Of a stretch of DNA of 64,000 nucleotides, positions 25,909 to 37,234 are shown in pieces. Both the position numbers and the translations under genes were made by a program. The notes beneath the pieces are model-generated. The model did not search any database and was not told the origin of the DNA. It worked only from the letters and a program-made list of their open reading frames with translations. Each line of letters starts with the position of its first letter. Position 1 is the first letter of the stretch. The stretch is from Laburnicola sp. R22_1 (lineage: Eukaryota > Ascomycota > Dothideomycetes > Pleosporales > Didymosphaeriaceae): the NCBI GenBank assembly GCA_014281115.1, contig JACONQ010000016.1:1364001-1428000 (forward strand), in the 5' to 3' direction.

Positions 25909-26778
25909 GGTGGAAAGTGGATGCGGTTGGGCTCTAGGGCTGGGAGGTCCGCACGTGGTCCGGTGGGCGTTTTTCGGTCTCGTCGACTGGGAAGCATCGG
26001 CAATAGGAAAACATGGATCAGGGAAAGACGTGACTCAGATTGCGCATACACAGTTGTCTCATACTGAATCAACACTTTTCGAATATTCGTTTTCGCATAC
26101 GAGGCATGGCCCAGGGGAGCATTTGCGATCCACTCCGCACTTACATGTCGCACGTCTAGCCCCGTCGCACCACGCTATACTTCTCGGCCCACCGGATTCA
26201 TATGGCTGTCGTAGACCTCGTTGTTCGAATTACTATCAGGCTCTTTAGTCATAGTCCACCTCAATGCTCCCTACGGACAACGCACCTTCTTCAAAATCGT
26301 ACAAGAGCCAGTATTGCAAGTGGCGTGTGAATAGTTACGAAAGACATTCTAAATAAAGATTCATGGTAAAATGCAATTCGATCTACCACGAAAACATGCC
26401 GCGGACCTAAGCACGTCACTGAAAGAAGCATGCAAACCAAACAAAGACAAATATGTGATTCTTCAAGCTCATTGTTCCTATCTTCGGCGAGTGTTTCAAC
26501 GCCATCGACTTCTCCAACAAGACAAGCAAGCCCTTGTTCTCCGTCGTCTAGCCTTCGACCTCTTTGTTCCATTCTATATTCAAAGAATCCACCACCTTAT
26601 AACACCACCCCATCCAACACCCTCCTTCCCCACCAAGACACAAGAAAACAAACAATCCCACTAACTTACCCATCAATCCTACAACAAAATCCTCAACTAC
26701 CCACACCCTACCCACCACCATCTATCCACTCACGGTTTGTATCACCCCCGTCCACAAATCCCCCCTTCAAACAAAAAG
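25909..26778. other. Intergenic region
   Basis: 3' flank of the first CaaX-box gene, then an A/C-rich, G-poor tract (about 26580-26778) that looks like a fungal 5' untranslated leader ahead of the ATG at 26779. The open frames here are products of skewed composition. Confidence 0.5.
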
Positions 26779-27124
26779 ATGCGCGCCTCAATAAACTTCT
26801 CCGCCCTAGACAACACCATCAACCCCCACAACAACGCCGCCTACCTCCAATGACTTCGAGCGCAAACACGACGCCGAGGCGCGCCGCGCCGTCAACGCGA
26901 GAACGAACAAGGCGCTGCCGCCGCTGCCGTTGCAGGTGCAGCGGCCGCAGCTGGCGAAGAGAGGGCCCGGAGGTGCGTGGGAGAGACACGCGCAGAATGT
27001 TGCAGGTAGGGAGGATGAGAGGAGAAGGGAGGCGCGTTATGTGGGTGAGAAGGAGCGGGTGGGGCGGAGGGAAGAGAGGGAGAGGGAAAAGGAGAAGGAG
27101 GTGGGGTGTTGCTGTGTTATGTGA
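26779..27124 (+). pseudogene. Small CaaX-box protein gene (CCVM), frameshifted
   Basis: A strong start context (AACAAAAAGATG at 26779) opens MRASINFSALDNTINPHNN, which hits TGA at 26851 after 24 codons. In the +1 frame, from about 26849, an uninterrupted frame continues NDFERKHDAEARR and ends in a charged run and VGCCCVM at 27124. No plausible intron joins the two, so a 1-bp insertion (in the ACCTCC tract near 26844-26848) or a sequencing error is the likely cause. The intact protein would have about 115 aa. The end has the same design as the genes at 24923 and 38197: E/K/R-rich run, then clustered cysteines and a CaaX box. Function unknown. Confidence 0.45.
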
Positions 27125-27601
27125 GGTAGAGTAGAAGTCAGAGTACTGCGTATTGTGTTGCCCTAGGATGGGGGCATTATCAAGAGTAAAATCATCGCAA
27201 CCCTTTTGATAGACGGTAAAACGCCGTGAGGGAAAACTGTCGGGGCGCTAAAAAACGCACGAATGAGGCATTATATTGCTATGTGGGCTGCATTTGGGAA
27301 AGCTCAAGTGGGTCATCGGGTAAGTTGGTCTTTTGAGGTTGGTGCGGCGAACTTTAAGCGTCGCGTGGAACATGAATTGCGGGTAGGCTTTTAGTAAAGT
27401 CGAATATACATTCACGCTACCGAGGACCTTTCATGTGTTGTTGCCAACTAAATTTTCAAAGGAGATTGATCAGTAAGCCTTATGTTAGCTATATCTGGAT
27501 AATATTGAGCACTAGTACATTGTTGTATGCTACGGTTGAATAAGAGTAGTCGAGGCTTGAAAAAAAAATGCTATGTACACGCTTGGGGGTATATTGATAC
27601 A
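27125..27601. other. Intergenic region with a short repeat
   Basis: Between the convergent 3' ends of the frameshifted CaaX gene and the Zn2Cys6 gene. The only structure seen is the repeat at 27192-27270. Confidence 0.5.
27192..27270 (+). repeat. Short repeat shared with 15694-15770
   Basis: CATCGCAACCCTTTTGATAG to GCTAAAAAACGCACG, with the less mutated base composition of the two copies. The origin is unknown; it could be the edge of a retroelement. Confidence 0.5.
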
Positions 27602-28969
27602 TTATGCTTGCTTGTTCTCTTCACAAATTTCCATGTCCTTTGCGATCTTCGTCGGCCACTCCAGCCACACTGTATAGTCGGCACTGAGAAGAGCACGTAT
27701 CCTAGTGAGCAAATGGTCGGTCCAGCCACTCAAAAACCAGGCTCTTCTCATGGTCTTGAGGAGCGGGGCGTAGTAAGCGAGCAGAAGCAGCGCCACAGCG
27801 TCTTGCTTGCGTACCTGTGTGATGAACCGGTCTTCTACGCAGTAAAGCCAAATCATAACCATCTTGTACATAGGTTTACTCGCGACTACTCCATCTACAG
27901 TACCATATGTTGCCTCGTATACGTTTGCAATAATGTCAAAAGCCTTGAGGTACAGGTCCGCATGCTCGGAATGTTGTGAGGTGATGAAAGTTCGCAAACT
28001 GTTCAGCGGTTCCTCCCAGTCGATCCGCGAGAAGTTTTCGCATTCGCAACTCGGACGAGGGTCTGCAGAAAGAGTTATGGAGGGGCTCAGTGGCTTTGTG
28101 GGCCCGGAGAACAGTATTGCAGAGTCGAAGCGTTGATTGATGAGCCGCGTCCCACTGGCAAGCGACAACCATCGTCCGGATGTCTCGCAGCTTGCGTCGC
28201 AGATGAGCAGATCATCCGGACTTGTAGGGCCTGCAGCAAACGTAGTGAGGCACAAGAGTATAGTTGCGACATACAGTGAGCCACAGTTGGTGTGGTTCAT
28301 GTTGAGGAATTCCTTGCGCAACTCAGCCAATCCAGCAACCTGGTAGGACTGAGCGAGTGATGGATAGTGGGACGGAATATCTTCTCCTCCCACTTGCATG
28401 TGTACAAGGTGGTAGGCGGCGAGCGAGAGGGCAAAGTACAGGATCGAAGGGGTCGATAGTCCTAGTCGAGGAGCATTTCGGGCCCAGAACGGCATAGTGG
28501 GATCCTCCGGGTTATCGGAAGAGCCCAGAGTGAGACTAGTGCACGTGATGAAATGGTGAAGCAGCTCAGCTTGTGCGCCGTTAATAAGAGGAGTGTCGAT
28601 ATTGGTACCTGTCGATCCACATGAGCGTGTTGGGAGGCTGGGACTCGGATCGACGGGGTGGGTGGATGCGCGTGAGGAGGACCAGTCTTTCCGCGGCCGG
28701 CCCCGTCCACGCCGGTGGATGAGGGGGAGTGGATCTCTCGGATCTCTCTCTCCAGCAAAACGCACGCAGTTGGTGCACGTTGGCTGTGCCTTGTCGCACT
28801 AGCAAGCCGTTGTGAGCAAGCAGGACGCCAATAGGGGAGAGAGGACAACCTTCACTTTTCGTCTCTTGCAGTAGATGCAGGCGTCTCTCGACTTCCGATG
28901 GCCTCTCTTGGACGGCTTGGGGACCTCACGTGCCCGGGTCGCGTTCGGAACGGATGTGCTCAGGGGCAT
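27602..28969 (-). CDS. Zn2Cys6 transcription factor (Upc2-like layout)
   Basis: Exons 28969-28850 and 28798-27602, with a 51-bp intron (donor GTTGTC, branch GCTCAC, acceptor GCTAG), give 438 aa. The intron falls inside the zinc cluster, a common site in this family, and removes an in-frame stop. The N-terminus reads DACIYCKRRKVK-CDKAQPTCTNC, giving C31-x2-C34-x6-C41-x6-C48-x2-C51. The expected sixth cysteine, 6-9 residues further on, is missing (VRFAGERDPRD). Either the cluster is incomplete or a small splice event is not modelled. An AT-hook-like RGRGRPRK follows. The rest, from AELLHHFITCTSLTL on, has the fungal-specific regulatory domain seen in sterol-uptake-regulator-like proteins. Target genes unknown. 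Confidence 0.8.
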
Positions 28970-29191
28970 ACTGGCACGGTCCTGCTGGAGGGCCTGGAGA
29001 AAGGCGAAAATTCACGATTTTCGGTCACTGTGCCAAACGGCGGGGATCGGGTGCTAAAATAAGTAGCCGCTATGGCTATGAGTACGCCCGCTCGATCGAT
29101 GTGCCTCAGGTACGTTCCCGAGGTCTCTCGTCAAGCCTTCAGCTGGGGTTGCTAGCCTGGTGGCTGTAATTCCGAAAACAGCAGCTGCTTA

Positions 29192-30961
29192 AGCTTGGCG
29201 ACCTAGAAGCTGATCAGGCCTAGAAGCTGATCACCCCACCAAAACGCGCACCCCTCAGAAAAGACGCGTTTTCTATCAACACCCTTCATGAATACGGACG
29301 TACGCGAGCAGGCTATACAATTAGCTATTGACGATTTGAATGCAGGCATTTATACTAGCCAGCGCGCAGCTGCTCGGGCGTACGGCATCCCTCAGTCTAC
29401 TCTCTCGACCCGTATCCATGGCTCAGCTAGCCGACGCGCTGCTCACCAACACCAGCAGCGGTTGACACCGGAGCAAGAGAGCTTCTTAGTAGACTGGATC
29501 CTTGAGCAGGATATAAACGGCTACCCTCCCTTACACGCGCGCGCGCGAGAAATGGCCAGCCGAATCCTTTAAATGAATGGCGACCTCGAACCTCTAGGCC
29601 AGCGCTGGCTACTATACTTTATCAAGCGCAACCCACGCGTCGCCTCTGTTATTGGGAGAAAGCTGGATACTAGTCGCGCTGAGGCAGCTACTCCAGAACA
29701 GATCCGCGCGTTTCTTGAGCTCTTTGAGCGCGTCAGAATCAGGCTGGGCATACAGGCAGAGAATATCTGGAATATTGATAAGACTGGTATTGCCCTTGGT
29801 GTAGGTGTTAACTCTAGAGTGCTCGCAAATAGCCAGAAAAAGAAGGCTTACATTAAGTCGCCAGAGAATCGCGAGTGGGTCTTAATAATTGAGGCTGTAT
29901 TAGCTACAGGGCGGAAGCTACCCTGCGCCGTTATATTCAAAGGCTAGAGCCTACAGACAACCTGGTTTCTGGCATCTATACCAAATTGGCTCTATACGAC
30001 CTTAGAGAATGGGTGGACCTCGCAGGAGATAGGCCTTGAGTGGTTGCGCCGGCTCTTTCTACCAGGAACAGCGCCTATAGGTAGTCAATACCGACTACTT
30101 CTCTGCGACGCGCATAGTAGCTACGTGCATATTAATTTTCTCTGGGCTTGCAAGCAGGCTCGAGTACACCTTCTATTTCTACCAGCTCATTCAACACACC
30201 TCCTATAGCCACTAGATCTATTAGGGTTCTCAGTTATTAAGTCAAACTATAGAAATCGAATACGCGACCTAGCGAGCCTCGACGACGCCGCGCCTATTAA
30301 GAAGGAGCGATTTATTTCCTACTACCACCTAGCTAGAGAGGAAGGCCTCTTAGAGAAAGTGATTCGGGCTGGCTGGCGCGCTGCTGGCTTTATTCCCTAC
30401 AATCCTAATCGGGTGATTCAATCCTCACAGGTTATAGGCAGGCCAGTAACGCCACAACGCCTACCTCAGGACGTCAGCGCGATCGATACGCTCTATCGCA
30501 CCCCTCAGAAACCCCAGGACGTGTACGCGGCTCAGAAAGCTATTGAAAGGTCAGAAAATCTATCAAAACCTACGCGCCGACTACTCCAGAAAGCAAGCAA
30601 GGCAATAGCTATTGCCAATAGTCAAGCAGCAAGGCAGGAATCAGAAATCTCTCGACTACAATATTAACTAGAGGCTACTAGCTCTTAGAGGAAGCGTAAA
30701 CGGGTTACTATTAATCATAATTAGAGATTTGCCGATGTTGAGAGTATCAAGCGTGCAATTGATCAAGCTGCTGCTACAGAGGCCCAGAACTCTAGGCCTA
30801 GGGCTCAGAGACGTGTCGCAACTACAGGGAGGGCAGCAGCTGATACTACTTTTTAATCCATGTGTATAGAGTGGCAGCTACAATAGGCGTTGATAAAATA
30901 CGCGTCTTTTTCTGAGGGGTGCGCGTTTTGGTGGGGTGATCAGCTTCTAGGTCGCCAAGCT
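29192..30961 (+). mobile_element. Second pogo/Fot1-type DNA transposon, lightly RIPped
   Basis: 1,770 bp bounded by inverted repeats that start AGCTTGGCGACCTAGAAGCT, with TA target duplications at 29190-29191 and 30962-30963. The left repeat carries a 17-bp internal duplication (TAGAAGCTGATC appears twice) that is absent on the right. The inner part CCCCACCAAAACGCGCACC shares CCCCACCAAAACG with the pogo element at 3173. It lies between the Zn2Cys6 gene and the hydrolase gene without disrupting either. Confidence 0.9.
29288..30856 (+). pseudogene. Pogo-like DDE transposase with six nonsense codons
   Basis: One frame of 523 codons from MNTDVREQ. The N-terminus has the psq-type helix-turn-helix (YTSQRAAARAYGIPQSTLS), then a Tc5/CENP-B-type segment (PLGQRWLLYFIKRNPRV), then the DDE core with NIDKTGIALG and LLLCDAHSSYV. 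In-frame stops lie at 29570 (TAA), 29945, 30206 (both TAG), 30665 (TAA), 30686 and 30722 (both TAG). Each is explained by CAA or CAG becoming TAA or TAG, that is C-to-T at CpA, the RIP target. There is no indel, so the damage is recent compared with the AT-rich block. Confidence 0.9.
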
Positions 30962-31392
30962 TATCCCCAAACGCCCCGCCCCCCGCGCGCATTGCTTAGC
31001 AGTCCCCGGTAACCTGGCCACGCCGACCAGGGCTCCCCATCGTCCTCGTGTCCTCTCTTCAATTGTTGAATTTCCCGAATTTTCGCATTCAGAAAAATGG
31101 TGCCTAGCGATTTTTACGCATGTCAACCAGAAAGTAGGTCGCCTTGGTAAGCTTCTTTCAGCGGGCAGGTGACTATTTCAATACATCAATGGCCTGCTCA
31201 TGACCATGTGGGAGAACTACTTTCCGTCGTCCGCGGCAGATGTCTTGCCGCCGCACAGTCTCTTGGATCCAAGCACTTAGTGTAGCGATGGCAGCTGGTC
31301 GATAGTATTTAAAAGGAAGCCAACCGCAGGCAAGACAACCCATCCACCAGGCACTGAGACTGAGACTTGCTTTCCCGATCAATCTGTTGACA
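30962..31392. other. Upstream region of the hydrolase gene
   Basis: About 430 bp between the pogo element and the ATG at 31393. There is no convincing coding sequence or named motif; a TAGTATTTAAAAGG element near 31302-31315 may be part of the core promoter. Confidence 0.4.
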
Positions 31393-33527
31393 ATGGCGTC
31401 CTCGTCGAATCTCGAGCATGCAAATTGGTACAGTAGCTCCTATGCCGTTGTCTCCAAGTCCCACTGACAATTTCCATCAGGACAAGCCATTTTCGAGTTC
31501 TAAATCTCGTAGCATTGCTTCTCTTCCTTGGGGCACCCACCGCAGCAGTTGAGTGTGTAGTAGGTGGTGATACTACAGCTCTCCAGGTCACCGCCGACTG
31601 TGTTGACCCCCTCTTCAACTCTCCGGTTATCGACGCTCAAGTTGATGAGAGTAGCCCCGTACCTCATCGGAGAGTCTCTGGGCATTTCGACGGCACGGAA
31701 ATCGATTTCAACATCTATCTTCCCGATAAAGCCGACTGGGGAGGCCGCTTCTTCCAGTTATCCTACCCACTGCAGAACTCAACCGCCGATGACGAAACGA
31801 TTGCGTTCGGTGCCAACAGCAGCGCCTATACTATCCAGGCTACTGGAATGCTTGGATATCGTGCCGATGCCGCTCTCGCAAAATTCTCTCGTGAGGTTGC
31901 GCGAGACTATTACCAAGAGCCATCACGCCAGATTTATGGCTACCTTTACGGCGGTAGCGGCGGGTCTTTCACGACTATTGGCGCCATCGAGAACACGTTT
32001 CGTGTATGGGACGGTGCAGTGGGCCTGGTTCAGGCTACCCCCATCAGCCAGCCGAATACGTGGTGCATCCGCATGTTGGGTGGTCTTGTCCTAACCGACA
32101 ACAAAGCCAAGATCATCGATGCCGTCAGCCCTGGTGGGAGTGGTGATCCCACAGCTGGTCTTAGCGAGGTTGAGCGTACTGTGCTCGACGAGGGCGCTGC
32201 TCTAGGCATTCCAATCAAGTCAATGGAAGACTATGATGGTGTTTTCCAGAACCGGACGCTGTGGCACAGTACAGGCCTCTGGACATTTTTTCAATCGCAG
32301 ACTATTCCTCTCATCAAAACATTCGATCCAACCTATGAGCGAGACTTTTGGACACAGCCTGGATATTTGGGCACCGAAAAGTCCGCGCTCGGCAACTTCT
32401 TTCGCCAGGCCCTTGTCAATTTCAATGCCACGGTCACGAACGTGGTCCCAGGAGCTACGGGCATCCCCACCACTATAAACTTAGATAAGGTACCTTCGAT
32501 CAAGGATCTCAAGGGCCTTGAATTTTACTTCCAGACCAAGGACGGTAATCAAGGGTCATTCGGGGGAGTAATCGATCTGATGACCAACCAAGTGTCTATC
32601 GAAGCGGGAAGCAACACCACAGTGCTCGATGCCCTTACCGAAGGCACTCAGGTACAAGTTAACAATAAATGGTACCTTGCAGCTCACAGTTATCACCGCC
32701 ACCAAGTACCTCCACTCGAAGAAGGCTACTATGCCTGGGACTATCTTCGGAATGCAGATGGAGAGCCCCGATACCCGCAGCGTAACGCAATACTCTCACC
32801 AAGAATTTCCCAATTGGCTAGCGGTGGCGGAAGGCACACAGGCAACATCACGGGCAAGGTTATTGTGATGGACAACTTGATGGATTACGATGCCCTTCCG
32901 TGGCATGCTGATTGGTACAAGGGCCGGGTCAAGAAGGCTCTAGGCGACCGCTTTAGTGACAACTATCGCTTGCACTACAGTGACAATGCAGATCACCAAA
33001 TGCACCCGGTCCCGCAGGAACTTTCGAACCGGATCGTGGATTTCAGGCCCATCTACCACCAGCACCTGCGCGACCTGAGTGCCTGGGTAGAAAAGGGGAC
33101 TCTCCCACCCAAGGAGACCAGCTATACCGTCGAAAACGGCCAAGTCATCGTCCCGGAAACTGCCGCTTCACGAGGCGGTATTCAACCTGTCGTGACTCTG
33201 ACTGTTGGTGACAGCAAGATCGTCAAGGTCAAAGAGGGCGAGGCTGTCAATTTCGCGGTGCACGTTGAAACGCCCCCCGGAACCGGATCTGTGGTATCAA
33301 TCGAGTGGGACTTCAAGGGCACGGGCGAGTATGTTGAAGGAGAGCTTGCCGAGGTTAGCCCCGAGGTCGATGATAACATCACGTACAAATATGATGAGGC
33401 TGGAGTGTACTTGCCCGCCGTCCGGGTGGCATCTCAACGTGATGGAGATACGAAGACGCCATTTACACGTGTGATGAACCTAGATCGGGTGCGTATCACT
33501 GTAGGCGACGGCAATGCCAAGTTATGA
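31393..33527 (+). CDS. Secreted alpha/beta-hydrolase-like protein with PKD-like C-terminus
   Basis: Exons 31393-31427 and 31481-33527, with a 53-bp intron (donor GTACAG, branch CACTGAC, acceptor CATCAG), give 693 aa. The intron supplies a true ATG and a signal sequence (hydrophobic NLVALLLFLGAPTAA, about residues 20-34). GYLYGGSGGSFT (about 165-176) looks like a nucleophile elbow. MDYDALPWHADWY and SDNADHQMHPVP further on could supply the acid and the histidine of a triad. The last 120 residues (VTLTVGDSKIVKVKEGEAVN to the end) resemble a PKD/immunoglobulin-like domain. N-x-S/T sites are frequent. Extracellular ester or amide hydrolysis is likely; the substrate cannot be told. It is not a classical tannase by the motifs I can see. 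Confidence 0.65.
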
Positions 33528-34612
33528 AGTACCTTGGGTAGAACGTAGTCGTGGGCCTGGGAATAATTGATCGTCAAAGTGTTTCTTGGTCCCCCTATTT
33601 CTGACGCGTTGCGACAGCTCTGGGCCTTCTTGCGTCCGAGGCGAGCCTTCGAATTCTGGAATTGAAGCCAATGAGTCTGAATATGTCCCTGCCACTACAC
33701 AATCCTGTTGCCTTTGTATATCGTGCGTATAAATGTTCGTTCTGCTCGCTTAGAGTATGCTTTTAACATTGTTTTATTAATAACTTTGGAACTTTATGCA
33801 GGCAAAAGGTTATCCGACTTTCAAGGTTACCCAGGCCGTACCCTCTTGGCAACACACAAGAACAACGAAGTTGTTGAACGTACACCGGCATTCTTACAGT
33901 ACTAGGACAAACGTTTGAGTACTGTGTGTTACCCCAGGATAGGCGATACGAAGACCAAATTAACACATCATTTTGTCCCACAGCTATAGAACACACTATG
34001 CCCAGGTGTCTTTCTCGTTTTCGTGCAGGAGAGAGTGTATATTTGGATCGCTTCGTTTTACTCCCTGCAGGAAAAAATCCATCGATTCACCCCTGTTATT
34101 ATGTGTCGTGTGTACCTGACGCGGTTGAGACGTGGTGTTTAGGCGTCGCTAGCGTAAGATCTCTCTCCTAGCCGGACATAGCCCTTATTTGGACCCACCA
34201 CATCGGACACCCCGCGAGAGTGACTTGCGGCTCCAGTTCGAGATCTCCCTAGCCTTGTCCCCTGACTATCGTGTATCAGTAGGATCGATCTAATCTTATG
34301 CCCAAGAGGAAATAAGTGCCTTACCATCCGCCGCAACAACATGTGGCTTGCGCTGCCAGCAACGTTCTATCCCTTCTGACTCTTCGCATCTCTCAGAAAG
34401 ACTGTAACCGCGCCCTTCAATAGGATAGCATGACTCTTTCGTTCAACACCAGCTGAGGTCGATCAGCATGGCTGCACATTATGGTGCAGATATAAATGCT
34501 CGCTTGGTACATGGTGGTAACGTTTCTGTAGAGACTTTTCGCAGTCTGCTCGTCCATCCTCGCTTACTTACCTTATTCATTCTTTGAGCGTAACACATAG
34601 TAATAACTAATA
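33528..34612. other. Intergenic region with one MITE copy
   Basis: 3' flank of the hydrolase and promoter of the CBM18 gene. Holds MITE copy A (33895-33987). No other feature recognised. Confidence 0.5.
33895..33987 (-). mobile_element. MITE copy A
   Basis: ACAGTACTAGGACAAACGTT at one end and ATTTTGTCCCACAGCTATAG at the other form the inverted ends. The centre reads GTGTTACCCCAGGATAGGCG (family core in reverse). Confidence 0.75.
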
Positions 34613-36880
34613 ATGCGACCGTTTTACCTTTGGGCTCTCGTGGCCTTCCCCTTGATAGAGGCTCAGAGCCGAGTCTCCACCGACGCTACGTGCGACGGCT
34701 CGAAAGGATATACTTGTCTGAGATCCTCATCTGGTGACTGTTGCAGGTAAATACTACAAGTCCATGACCACGACACACTCTGACGCGATTAAGCCGACAT
34801 GGATGGTGCGGACGATCGAGCGACTACTGTGGTACAGGTTGCAATCCGTCGTTCGGTTCCTGTTCAGCCTCCGGCGCGTCTTCTCAAATTTCCATCTCCC
34901 CACAAACATTTGAACGTCCTCCGCCCAACCCGCCGCCACTGACAAAGTGTCCACCAATGCTCGCTGTGGAAACCTACATGGCGCCTCGCCTGCCGGTATG
35001 ACCTGACAGAACTCGAGGCGGGGGAATTGCTGCTCGCAGTGGGGCTTCTGGTATGTAGCTATCCCTACAGCTACAGGACAAAAGTTTAAGTACAATTGGC
35101 CTTGGTATTGCTTATCCTGGGGTAAGACATTGTACTCGGAATTTTATCCTAGTACTATATTCTGAACCTGTGACATTGTCTGATCAACTGCAGCGGAAGC
35201 ACTACTGGGTACTGCGGTACAGGGTGCCAATCGTCGTTTGGTACATGCTCGAACTCAAACGTCTCTTCAAGCTCGACACCCACCGCGTCTGTTTCGACTC
35301 AGACATCCCTATCGGCTTCTTCATCCTCGTCTACATCACCCCCTGCACCTTCTTCAAGTCTCCAGGTTTCCACGAACGCCCGTTGCGGATACGCCTATGA
35401 CGAATCGCCGGGAGGCATGTCCTGCTTGGGTTCACGATATGGAGACTGTTGTTCCAAGTACTCATACTGTGGAAGTAGCAGCGCTTACTGCGAAACGGGA
35501 TGACAAGCTGGGTTCGGAAAATGCGACTCTGTCTCCTCCGCGTCAAGCTCAGCTTCCACTTCGTCATCGTCATCTTCGTCTATGTTGCCCTCATCCTCTT
35601 CGAGCACCTCGTCGTCTACACTTTCACGTTCTAGCTCCAGTCTGGTGTCAAGCTCTGTGGTCACAGAGTCGACAACCTCCCCAGCTAGCACATCGACCAT
35701 CGACTCTTCGGTTTCTTTATCGCTTCCGCCTGTTACAGCGTCTTTATCTAGCACGGCTTCCCCAAGTCCGTCGACGCCTGCTTTGACGTGTGGGGCTGTG
35801 GGAGAGGTACAGAATGCAGGGTACTACGACAATGTCATCAACTTCGTTGACTCTACGGACGGCCCAAGTGCTTGTGCTATTGCCTTCTTGAATGATCCGG
35901 ACTGCCAGAGCTACGTCTTCGCCCCAAATCAAGAATCGTGCGGCCTTTTCAAGATGTCGCTCACCGAGGCTTTGTTCTACGCTGATTCAAGCGCAGGTCA
36001 ACAGTTCTACGATCGTGGGTGTGCTTCAACCACACCGACAGACCCTATAAGCAGCTCAGTATCTTCAACAGCAAACCCGAGCTCCTCTATCGAACCATCA
36101 AGCAGTTCCACGGAGGTGGTTACTACATCCTCGTCCCTTGATCCTTCTTCGACAATATCTTCCTGTGCGAGTGCAACCATATCAAGCGGGCCCTTCTGTG
36201 GAATAAACGGATCTCCCAGAGTTAGCTGGCCACTCGTCAATGCTGCAACCTTCAATAGCCTTGATAACTGTCTCGCCTTGTGCAGGCGGTTAGCTGCGTA
36301 CAATGGTGTTCTCATTTACCGGGATTTTTGCTACACTTCTCCCTTAACAGTAAATACTGAGAACGTGGAAGTGAAAGCTCCAGGGGCAGTGCCTTACCCT
36401 TTCTACATCCGCAATTGTGGTGTCTCCTCCTGTGCCAGCTCATCGATACCAAGCTCGACACCAGCATCGACCTCGAGCTCCAGCCCACCCGCAGATCCTT
36501 CAAGTTCTTCGTCTTCCGACATTCCCCCAACCTCTACGAGCGGCGGAACTTCCCAACCGTCCTCCACATGTGTGCCCGTATCTTCATGCGATGGTTTCCC
36601 TGGTCGTCTGACAAACAGTTGTCCTGCTTCCAGCGGACGGTGTAACAGCGGTTACGTTGCACGATGTTCAAGCGCCCCTGCGCCGGGATCAAGACTTCTC
36701 GCCCAGCTGGGGGGTAGCATCCAGGGAGGTGATGCTTGTCGCGCAGCTTGTGACGCTCGTTTTGACTGCTTCGGCTTCGTATTCTCTACGAGCTCCACCC
36801 TCAATCAGATCTGTGACCTCTACAGCAGCATCAACGGCTTGTCAAGTAGCTGGGTCAGCACGTATATCAAAATATGTTAG
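34613..36880 (+). pseudogene. Secreted multi-hevein (CBM18) chitin-binding protein, broken by two stops and a frameshift
   Basis: ATG at 34613, then a signal peptide (RPFYLWALVAFPLIEAQ). Introns are at 34747-34793 (47 bp) and 35051-35193 (143 bp, containing MITE copy B). Three hevein-type domains follow. The first (CDGSKGYTC to GTGCNPSFGSC) is intact with eight cysteines. The second has its second Cys replaced by TGA at 35004 (GMT-stop-QNS). The third has its seventh Cys replaced by TGA at 35501 (CETG-stop-QAGFG). Between domains 1 and 2 the frame also shifts, near 34910-34950. After a Ser-rich linker, 35582-36880 stays open and holds cysteine-rich PAN/apple-like segments (near 35790-36030 and 36690-36880). 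Intact relatives are secreted lectin-like proteins that bind chitin. As read, only a short product can be made. Confidence 0.65.
35066..35156 (+). mobile_element. MITE copy B, inside an intron
   Basis: CTACAGGACAAAAGTTTAAG to ATTTTATCCTAGTACTA, centre GCTTATCCTGGGGTAAGACA. It sits within the 143-bp second intron of the CBM18 gene. Removing it leaves an intron of about 52 bp, normal for this genome. Confidence 0.8.
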
Positions 36881-37234
36881 AAATGGTTGCTTGTGCTCTC
36901 TGGGTTCTTATTGGTCTGGGATTATCAAATCTGATAGGCCTTTATGATACTCCAGAGGTGATGGTGGTGGGAGGCCCTATGGTTGTCGCTGTTTGGTTCC
37001 GGTCGTAGATTTGAGGTACAAGATAGCATTAAGGAGCCAGCCTTGACATGTTATAGTGGTTGTCATGCTACTATTCAATACAAACTATTTTTCTTCTTTC
37101 GGTAAAAGTGAGCAGCTTTCACCTCACTACCCTGCAATTGAAAATATTATACCAACCTTTATAGTTCTATATGGATGTCTCTCTTAAAACTTATCTTACC
37201 GCCCTTTGCGTACCGCAATTTATACTACCAAGAC

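Noticed and set aside
26430..27134. 234-codon frame across the second CaaX gene
   Set aside because: Its composition (Pro/Ser runs, then Arg runs) is that of an out-of-phase reading of an A/C-rich leader followed by a charged segment; the frame ending CCVM explains the region better.
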